A stretch of DNA of 64,000 nt from Tetradesmus obliquus. Taxonomy: Eukaryota; Chlorophyta; Chlorophyceae; Sphaeropleales; Scenedesmaceae. Position 1 is the stretch's first letter, and every line of letters begins with the position of its first letter. Of the stretch, positions 56,301 through 64,000 are shown one piece after another. The position numbers and the translations under genes were made by a program. The notes under the pieces are model-generated. The model made no database searches. It was not told the origin of the DNA and saw nothing but the letters and a program-made list of their open reading frames with translations. Location of the stretch: contig CP126197.1 of assembly GCA_030272155.1 (NCBI GenBank), forward strand, positions 1,240,001 through 1,304,000, given 5' to 3'.

Positions 56301-59300
56301 TCTCTAGGCTGTGCACCAGCAGCCGCAACCAGCAGAGCTTGCAGGCCAAACTGAACATAACCGGATTTGAAGACACCCCATTTTAATGATGCCAGGCAGA
56401 CTCAGCGGCTCAGCTGTGCTTGCATGCACTGCTGCGCAAAACATGTACGCAAATGCGGATGGGCCTTGGTTCAGTCCCACTGTGGCCTCGTACCTCTGCG
56501 GCACAACATCGTGTTGCCAATGCTGCCTGTGCTCTGTGATCACAACACAGATGCCCACGCTGGCCGCGCTTACATTTCACAAGCTCTGCGGCAGCTTGCC
56601 TACGCTGCCCCACGCAGCCATGGGCTATGCAGAAAACTTTGTGTACATGCTGCAAGCCCAGGGCGATAGCTCCTACAGGCCAGCTCCGCGGATGGTTTCC
56701 GCGCTGGAGGCGCTCCTGCTGCTGCATGCGGAGCACGGCATGAGCTGCTGCAGTGCTGCACTGCGCCACCTGGCGTCCAGGTGAGGCCTGTGGTTGGCTG
56801 GTTGGGGTGAGGGTGTCTGAGATTCAAAACAGGGGTTGAAGGTGTTGCGCAAAGCATGAGTTGCGTGTCAGCCCTGCGGCGCCTGGCATAGGATGCCCGC
56901 TTGTTTTGCCGTGGCAGCAGCCTATGCCAACTGTGTGGCATGCTGCGTGCAGACTTGCTGCCCCGCAAACCCCTCTGCATTGCTGTCATAACAAACTGTG
57001 GCGTGCGACTTCCGTTGTGTGCAGCGGTGTGGGTGTGTACACAGCCACGGCAGCAGGCGTGGGGGCACTGCACGCCCACTGCATGTCGCTTGCACATAGT
57101 TGATAGCGTGTGTGTCATGCACTGCGGGACCTGGCTTAGGACGCCTTCTCTGGCACCGTGGCAGCAGCCGCCTAGCTATGCGGCATGCTGCGTGCATACA
57201 TGCTGCGTTGATGAGCTGCTCCATAATGCTGTCACAACACACTGCATTGTATCATGTGCAGCGGCGTGGATGTGTACACGGCCATGGCAGCAGGCGTGGG
57301 GGCACTGCATGGCCCACTGCATGGAGGGGGGGGTGAGGCTGTGCTGGACATGCTGCAGGCGATCGGCAGCACTGACAACGTGCCAGGGTTTCTGCAGCAG
57401 GTGTGTTTGATGAGGAAGTTTGAAACAGCTGCGCGCGTGCACGTGTTGCAGCAATGCACTGCGCGCCATGGCCTGCATGCACGACACAGCATGAACCAGC
57501 AATGCATTAGGTCAAGTCAGTAGTGATTCAGGCCCTGCGGCAGCCTCGATACTGGCTGACAGCACACACACACTCCTCATAACCCGCCTTATCTTACGGA
57601 TCATGATGGCTACTTGTCGCGTTTTGCCATTGCTGAAGGCCACATTGTATGCTGGAGCTGCAGGTGAAGGAGCGCCAGGTGAAGCTGGCAGGCTTTGGCA
57701 TCACACCTAATCTTCAGTAGTCTTGATAGCAAACATGTGTCAATGTTACTGAAGGCCAGGCTGTGTGTGGCGCTGCAGGTGAAGGCGTGCCACACAGAGC
57801 TGGCCGGCTTTGGCGCTACAGCCGACCCGCGCTGCATCATCATGCCCAAGGTGGGGCGCTGCACGATATGTTACAATTGTAACATGCCTTGCAAGGCATG
57901 CAGCTAGGCCTCAAGGCTGAGTAAGCAACACCAGGCTACTAAGATATGAAGCCACATGTTTGCTGCATACATACCCAGCATGACCGGGTGTTGATGCCTT
58001 GAGCATGCTGCCAGCCCTGCTGGGCTCGGGTTTGCGTTGACTATCAAGCGAGGTGCTGCGTGGTCACACTGCTGCTGCTTGTCAGCTCTGCTGCTGCGGG
58101 TATCATTGTGCTCAGCACAAGTTGCTGCAGCTTACCCGTGGCTGGTGTAGCTGCCTGAGCATGATGTGGCGGTAGCACCTCTCCCTGGCACTTCTTTGTC
58201 GCACTCCCACATCACTGCTGCTGCTGCTGCTGCTGCGCACCTGCTGTGTCTGTACGTGTTGTGGCTGCTGCAGCTGTCTGAGGACGTGGCTGCTGCTGCT
58301 GCTGGCAGCGACCCACTGGTCCAGGTGGCGCTGGCGCTGCAGGTGGGCAGGGTTTGCAGGGGTGCTGTTTTAATTACATTACATTACATTACATTACATT
58401 ACATTACATTACATTACATTACATGCTCCACTCAACGAGGAGTGGGAACCCCAGTCAGGAGCCAATGGGAGGCTCATAGGGGAGGTGTTCATTACCTGTG
58501 CAGGGTTTGCAGGGGTGCCATTTCGAGGTGTTTAAAACCTGAAGTTCCGCCCTAGGGCCACAGGCACGTGTCAGCAGCACTGCGTCGTGCGTTTACAAAA
58601 AAAAATCGGATCACATACAGCTGCATCCGCCACAGCTTGTGCAGGCTGCTTCGACATCGGATGGGGATTGTCACTGCTCTGACTTGCTATGCTGCTTGGT
58701 GCAGGACGCTGTGCTGCATGATGAGTACTTTGTGTCACAGAAGCTGCACCCCACCGTGGACTACTACAGGTGAGCAAGACAGGAGGACTGCCAGCAAGGC
58801 AGCAGTGCCCTCATAAGCATTTCTGCCGCAGGCAACAACAGCACAATGCTGGATCTATCTGCTTTTGTGCAGGCTGCGCTGCTGGCCAGCAGCGCATGTG
58901 CTATCTATGCAGCAAGCCTCCTGCAATTCTGCATCATGCCGTTGCACACCAGTGTGTAAGGGTCGTGAACTGCTACTGCTGGTGGGCTGTCAATGCGGCA
59001 GCTTCAATAGCATGTTTAATCCATCACATTTGTCCATGTTGCTGTGCAGCGCCCTGGTGTGCATGGCATTGGGCTTTCCCTCGGAGTTCAACACAGTGCT
59101 GCTTGCTGTGGCTCGGTGAGTGATCAATTTTACCCACCTGCTTAGTGCGCCAGATGTCACTTTTAGACAAAGTGACCAGCTAATGGAATAGGACTGCGCA
59201 TTGCAAGGTTGTCAAGGCCTTTTGTGGCTGAAGCAGCTTGCAAGGTCTCCATACTTTGTCGCAGATGCAACGCTGGCAGTGTCACTCTGCTATGCTTGGA

Positions 59301-60599
59301 TGCTGGGCAGTGGAACTGGCTAGGTTCTTTGCATGCAGGCACCAGGCTTTGCAGTTTATCTTGCAGCATGTGTTTCTCATGTGAACGTCTCTGCTGCGCT
59401 GTGCTGCGCTGTGTATGCTATATTGTGCAGTGTGGCCGGCTGGTGTGCTCACTGGAAGGAGAGCCTGGCTGACCCAGACACCAAAATTGCACGCCCACAG
59501 CAGGACTACAGGTGAGTGGCAATGATGCAGTGCCGACCTTTGTAATGTATTGATTTGAAATTGCTGCTGCACTTGTGTGACCGTAGCAATGTACAGCAGG
59601 ACTACAGGTGAGCACAAACTGCCAATGTGGAGCAGCATAGTGGTGCCATGTTGTTAGACACCAAGATTGCACGCCCACAGCAGGACTACAGGTGCGCTGG
59701 GCCTGCCAGTGTACACTGATGCAGTGCCGACCTTTGTGATGTATTAGAAGTTATTATTGCTGCTGCACTTGTTTGCACCGTAGCAATGTGCAGCAGGACT
59801 ACAGGTGCGCTGCGCCTGCCAATGTAATCTGTACCGGCAGTACTACCTATGGTGTTTGATGTACCACTGTGGTACTACCACAACTGCGGTTACGTTTGCC
59901 TTAATTGTACAGATGAACACAACTTGATCCACTGCTGCTTGCTCAAATGTGGCAACCTGCAAGGATCCTGGCTGCCTCACTCCAGGGCCGTGGCCACCAT
60001 GTGCTGTCTGCCACCATGCTACAGCTGCACATGGCTGTGTTACTGCTGGTGTTACTGCAGGGGACCTTGGCTGCGCCACCACCAGCTCATGACGACCATG
60101 TACTGCCTGGCACCATCGAATGACTGCCAGGACCCACATGTTATTCCTGTATTTCTGTGTGGCTGCTCTGCTGCCCGTGGCCCTTGGCTGCGCCACTACC
60201 AGCCCATGACCACCATGGACTGTGTCCCACCACCATCATCAAACAGATGTCTGCCACCCTCTTACAGCTGCACATGGCTGGATCTCTGCGCCGGTGTTGC
60301 TGCAGGGGCCCTTGGCTGCGCCACTATAAGCCCATGACCACACGGCATCGCCTGGCATCGTCATACACTTGCCAGGACCCACATGTATTTAACATGTACC
60401 TCTGTAATGCTGAATTTTTCTGCTTGTGGCACTGCAGGGGCCCCTGGCTGCGCCACTACCAGCCCATGACCACGCGGCAGCTGCAGCAGCAGCGGCAGCA
60501 GTCCTGGTGTGTGGCAGCATCACCAGCCAGCAGTTTCTATGCTGCTGCCTCTAGCGGTGCCTCAGCTGCTGCTGCAGCGCAGCGCGTGGCGCGGAGCAG

Positions 60600-60634
<35 letters not shown>

Positions 60635-60843
60635 GTGGTGGTGGTGGTGGTGGTGGTGCTGGCGGTTGCACGGCAGAGCAGCTTGAGAAGTGGGCGGGAG
60701 GTTCAACAGCGGCTGCAGTTGCCGAAGGGCTTGCCCTTGGTGGTGCTGGTGAGGAGTGCAACACAGAGCTGTCGGAGGGGCCTGTGATTGTGGAGAAGAG
60801 CAATGCATACAAGCGCCGCATTGCTGGAGAGAAATGGCTGTGA
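53327..60843 (+). CDS. Citrate synthase, 13 exons
   Basis: Exons: 53327-53443, 53973-54067, 54528-54683, 55826-55995, 56199-56260, 56551-56780, 57262-57400, 57779-57850, 58274-58342, 58705-58769, 59050-59115, 59431-59511 and 60438-60843. All phases agree, giving 575 residues. It condenses oxaloacetate and acetyl-CoA to citrate. Family landmarks in order: [89 protein letters not shown] (first catalytic His), [28 protein letters not shown] (catalytic Asp) and [12 protein letters not shown]. It resembles the hexameric/peroxisomal type more than the mitochondrial one, but no clear targeting signal is seen. The GFGH.V segment with the second His is absent: exon 8 reads [12 protein letters not shown]. 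The C-terminus has an Ala/Gly-rich extension. TGTAA lies about 55 nt past the stop. Confidence 0.94.
53730..54186 (+). repeat. Edge copies around citrate synthase exon 2
   Basis: CTGCAG then CTGGGCATCTCAGGCAGCGG occurs at 53730 and at the true exon start 53973, with a weaker copy at 53815. The exon 2 end with its donor (GGCTGCGCGTGTA..CCCCGGGTGCGTGCC) is copied at about 54151-54186. Confidence 0.85.
54627..55282 (+). repeat. Tandem copies of citrate synthase exon 3 end with donor
   Basis: The exon end (GTGCAGCTACCATGAGGC, then TACCTGCT..TATGGAGACCTGCC and GACAGGTG) is present at 54627-54690 (true), about 54886-54953, 54991-55055, 55107-55172 and 55235-55282, with a poorer copy near 54745-54800. 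Most keep a usable donor; the one ending near 55172 has CGTG instead. None of the decoys has an acceptor giving a full exon. Confidence 0.9.
55283..55378 (+). repeat. 32-bp tandem repeat, 3 copies
   Basis: GCTCTGAGGGACTTGAATGC and the next 12 bases repeat at 55283, 55315 and 55347, nearly identical, in intron 3 of citrate synthase. Confidence 0.92.
55586..55890 (+). repeat. Three copies of citrate synthase exon 4 start
   Basis: CTCACxGCGCCCAGCTGGC followed by GAGTCCCTCTCCCGCCACGC appears at about 55586, 55690 and 55821. Only the third has CACAG as acceptor and reads through; the first two have CACGG or CACACAGG. Confidence 0.88.
57017..57778 (+). repeat. Edge copies before citrate synthase exons 7 and 8
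   Basis: The start of exon 7 (GTGCAGCGG(T/C)GTGG then TGTGTACAC) is copied at 57018 before the true copy at 57262. The start of exon 8 (GCTGCAGGTGAAGG) is copied at about 57655 before 57779; the copy reads [12 protein letters not shown] then stops. Confidence 0.82.
58373..58424 (+). repeat. (ATTAC)n microsatellite
   Basis: About ten ATTAC pentamers in intron 9 of citrate synthase. The only AT-rich simple repeat of its kind in the window. Confidence 0.95.
59490..59810 (+). repeat. Copies of citrate synthase exon 12 end with donor
   Basis: CAGCAGGACTACAGGTG(A/C)G occurs at about 59497 (true), 59594, 59675 and 59793. The 59675 copy also keeps the preceding ACCAAGATTGCACGCCCACA. Intron sequence between (GCAGTGCCGACCTTTGT) is repeated too. 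Confidence 0.9.
60052..60470 (+). repeat. Four copies of citrate synthase exon 13 start
   Basis: TGCAGGGGxCC(T/C)TGGCTGCGCC followed by CCCATGACCAC occurs at about 60056, 60170 (acceptor lost), 60299 and 60432. Spacing is about 120-130 bp. The last continues into the terminal exon. Confidence 0.9.
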
Positions 60844-63004
60844 GCATGTCAAGCTTAGACGGGCAATGCTGGCGGCGTCGCGTGTGCAGTGTGCAGTGTA
60901 AACCAAGCGCAGCCTGCAGATTTTCTCTCACAATTTGTCCGATGCAGTCCGTGTACGGCTGGTTCAAATGTGTACAGATGTGTACAGTTGTTGCTGGCAG
61001 AGGTGTTGGCGTTGTTCGACGGGGCAATGTAGGGCTGGGAAGGTCTGCAGCGGCTGCTGCTGCTGCTGGTGGTGGTGGAAGTAATGACAACATGGCAGTA
61101 ATGACAATATGGCAGTTCCGAGGTTGGGAACGTCAATTTGCTGTGGCGGCTGGGGCGGGCGTATTTTTTTTTGAGAGAGGATAGTTACATGTGGGTCCTG
61201 GCACCATCTTGGATGAGCCACAACAGGTTGAACACAGGTCTGAGACCAGAAATGGAGAGTGAGCACCGTAAACACACTGCCACCCTTGAGCACCAAAGCT
61301 CTCATGCTATATCCAGAGACGTATTGCTGGCATGCCTCTTATGGGCCCACATGCTGCCAGCATGGATGACTCTGCATTATGTAGTCACAGCCTGTGCTAT
61401 TACAGTCGTGCAAGTGCTGGGGCGCATTGGCTGGGAGCATCAGCATCAGCAGCCAAGCAGCTTGATGAGCAGGCAGTGCAGGATGCTGGTGAACTTGCCC
61501 CACGTTGTGACAGCTGCAACGTGCTGCTGGGATACTTCACGCATGTCTTGTTAATGACGCATGTTCTTGGAGAGGTGCGTGTCGGGGTTTGTTATGTGCG
61601 GTGCCGTTCACCTGGTAGGAATGATGGTGGGTTTGGGTATGGTGCACATGGAGCATCCAGCATGCTGCGTGGTGTGTATGACGCATGCCATTTGATCTAC
61701 ATGCTGATCAGCAGTGGCAGGATGTGTACTTCAAATTTCGTTGAATTTCCTCTCTCATATTTCTGCCATCCTCCTTCAGGCTGAAGGGCCATCCTCCTTT
61801 CAGCCTGAAGGCTCGAGGAACTTATACAACCACAGCCCTGTACTTTTCTCTACCACACTGAGCCTACTGTCAGCAACATTACTAACACATCTTGTGACAA
61901 GCTGTTTGCTAGCCATATGTACAGTTTTGGGTTTTTGGGGTCAGGCTTGTCAACAGTTGTGAACAGGGGGCTTGTTTGTTGTCACAGCTGCAGCAGCAAT
62001 GGATGCATATGAACTGTTTTGTCCACACAACAAGGCAATTCTGGTTGTGCACTTTTGTCTTCAGTGGTGAGGGTTGGTTGCGAGTATCGCCACTGACAAT
62101 GCATCCTGCACAGACAGCCAACTGCACACTGGCAGATGCTTGAAAATTTGAACGCAGGTATTTTGAGCCTTTCCATGGGCTATTTCGCTGCCCCATCACG
62201 GACTGATGATACGGTGTGGGCGCCATAGTGTTTGTCAGCATGTGACAGAAGCTGTGTAGCTGTGCAATGCACAGTGTGCATGCACCAACATGTTGAACAA
62301 GGAATTGTAAAATGTATGGTTAGCCATGAACAGACATTGACCAGGTTTACCTGTGGGGGTGTTTCCTGAAAATTTTGTTGTTTATGATGTGCAGTTTAAT
62401 GCATACAGAGGAATGTGTGTGCGGTGGTTGCGTGACGCAGCTGCCTGATGATCACTCAACACCGTGGCTGGCAGTGCCACTGGCAAGTTAACAGTGTTAC
62501 TGCAAGTGTTACTGCAACCGTTGCCAGTGTTTCTTGGAATGTGGGGAAAACAGCCACCACGTAATATGCTTCAGTTCGCTTCAAGCCTTTGTATCAACGC
62601 CATTTCTGAACAATACCAATTGGCCTCACACCCCACTGGGGCACATGGCATGAATCTGGCAGCGCTGGCAACACTAGTACTGCTCTTTGGCATGCACAGC
62701 TGTCTGTGTCCAGGAGGCCAGCCATGACGTGCTGCTCTGCTTAATTGCTCTGAATGCACTTGTGCATGACAGATGGGGAAGCTGGAAGCAATAATTGGGC
62801 CACAAGCTCAGAATAAGACAACCCTACCTGTGACACGATTCAAATGCAGAAACACAACGCTCCGGCATCGGCACGCCTACAACCCACTCTCAAGATCGGT
62901 GACATATCAAAAGTGCCACCAGGACGACTCAAAGCGTACGCGAACAGCCGTAATTTTGCAGAATCAGCTGCGACAGTGCAGATACCCTCAACTCCCGGCA
63001 CTCC
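60844..63004. other. Intergenic, no supported gene
   Basis: Contains the citrate synthase 3' UTR (TGTAA near 60896). A possible exon at about 61420-61560 (ELAPRCDSCNVLLGYFTH) has a Cys pair but no partner exons. The rest shows no coding signal I trust. Confidence 0.4.
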
Positions 63005-64000
63005 ATGGCTGCCTCTGCTGAAGATGCTGCGGGCTGCCCCCTTACGGATCTACCTGCAGCATGTTTGAGGGGCATTTTGCAGTGCCTGTGGCCCGACGCA
63101 CGCGATGCTGCGGCCTTTGCCTGCTGCTGCAGCACCATTCGCACTTTGTGCGACGATCAGCTGCTTTGGAGGGAGCTACTGGTTAGGCGATACGGTGAAA
63201 CCGTGATACCTGGAATGAAACCGACTCCAGGTGCGTGTGCGGAATGTCTGTGCCCTGCTGTGCCCCGTCATTGCTTGCAGCAGCAGCACCACAGCACCTA
63301 CAGCTAACTTGCTGTGCACACGTGCATGCGCCTGCAGAGCAAACGCGGCCAGCAGAAATCGATGGATACGTGTTTTATCAAGGCCAGGACGGGTCAGCAG
63401 AGGCAGACAAGCAGCATGCAGATGCTGACCTGGCGCAGCTGGCCAAGCTGACACAAGGTGAGTGCCAGCTGGTGCCAGCTGCTGTTGCACCAGCAATGGG
63501 GTGTCGGTGCCACGCCAGCTGCGTGCAGCTGCACGTGCGCGTGTGCAGGAAACGCACATCATGCATTGAGTTAGCCGAGCGTGCGCGTTGCTGCCTGTGA
63601 CTGCAATGAGGCTGCTTTGGGCCGCAGCTGCATGCATTGCAATGCACGACTGCAGGACGCTGTGCCAGCAGTACATGTGCACAGTATGCACCCATCTGGG
63701 CAGCAGCGCCTCTTCTGTCAGTGCTGCTTTGTACGTTCTCCTGCTTGCAGCTTGCTAGCAGCATGCCCCTGTGCCATGTTTCCGTGCTGCTGCCTCAACT
63801 CATCAGCTGCTTGTGTCGCTCTGCCTGCACACTCCTGCATCAAGGAATGCACGCCCATTGCCACTGACGCTGGTCCCATGCTGCTACATCAAGTGTACAA
63901 TGTGTAACTCAGCTGCCTGTGTGTCCCTGAATCAAACAATGCGCGCCAATCAACACAGATGCTGGCGCTGAGGCCTTCACCACCTGCGGCAAAGTCATAG
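63005..64000 (+). CDS. F-box protein (3' part outside window)
   Basis: Exon 1 is 63005-63230 and exon 2 is 63338-63457 (phases 1 and 1). Exon 1 encodes an F-box: LTDLPAACLRGILQCL, DARDAAAFACCCSTIRTLC and DDQLLWRELLVRRYG, the part that would bind Skp1 in an SCF ubiquitin ligase. Exon 2 reads EIDGYVFYQGQDGS, of unknown role. Later exons are uncertain. Near the window end, TDAGAEAFTTCGKVI resembles a PAN/Apple-like or other Cys-containing repeat, with a diverged edge copy about 90 bp upstream (63843). The gene continues beyond the window. Confidence 0.72.

Noticed and set aside
58373-58424. Telomere-like repeat
   Set aside because: ATTAC pentamers do not match the TTTAGGG/TTTTAGGG type expected in green algae; a plain microsatellite in an intron.
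1-64000. tRNA or rRNA genes
   Set aside because: I saw no cloverleaf arms with conserved A/B box sequences or rRNA core motifs; a covariance-model scan would be needed to exclude them.

Overview
This window reads as nuclear DNA of a green alga, most likely a core chlorophyte (Chlorophyceae); the genus cannot be fixed from sequence alone. The reasons are: dense spliceosomal introns with GTG(A/C/G)G donors and (CTG)nCAG acceptors, pervasive CAG/CTG runs giving poly-Gln, poly-Ala and poly-Ser, a TGTAA poly(A)-type signal after the citrate synthase gene, and recognisable eukaryotic gene families. Single long reading frames mislead here. The gene models below were built by joining exons whose reading phases agree across GT..AG introns.

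Left half (1-36.5 kb). Positions 1-11162 and 15464-26639 are direct-repeat copies about 99.8% identical, offset 15.46-15.48 kb. Each copy holds a RuvC/A22-like resolvase (broken), a divergent Ala-rich partner, two paralogous genes of an unrecognised family (here F and A), and a coiled-coil plus trypsin-like protease gene whose long intron carries repeats and in-frame micro-exons. Between the copies lies a 5'-incomplete SET-domain methyltransferase gene. Right of copy 2 come a decayed A/F paralogue (26.6-28.3 kb), a coiled-coil plus PD-(D/E)XK-nuclease-like gene (29.5-32.3 kb) whose intron is related to the protease gene's intron, another A/F paralogue (32.95-35.0 kb), a second resolvase (35.0-36.0 kb) and its divergent partner (36.07 kb on). 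The order A/F gene - convergent resolvase - divergent partner is therefore kept at two independent loci. The left half looks like a repeated cassette with swapped effector-like genes next to it.

Right half (36.5-64 kb). A tandem array of eight near-identical, mostly 78-bp phase-0 exons (36.9-39.5 kb) leads into a coiled-coil exon. A truncated Ty1/copia-like fragment (40.4-41.9 kb) follows, then a 7-exon EamA/DMT transporter gene, a 4-exon gene with two bZIP-like regions, a 13-exon citrate synthase gene, and the start of an F-box gene that runs off the edge.

The most unusual feature of the window is that many exons are flanked by tandem, partly decayed copies of just one exon edge together with its splice site. 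This occurs in the SET, DMT, bZIP and citrate synthase genes and probably the F-box gene, and the 26-residue exon array may be an extreme case. The other main candidate for an undescribed system is the resolvase/partner/A-F cassette with its coiled-coil proteins that share an N-terminal module and micro-exon intron but carry different enzyme-like C-termini.
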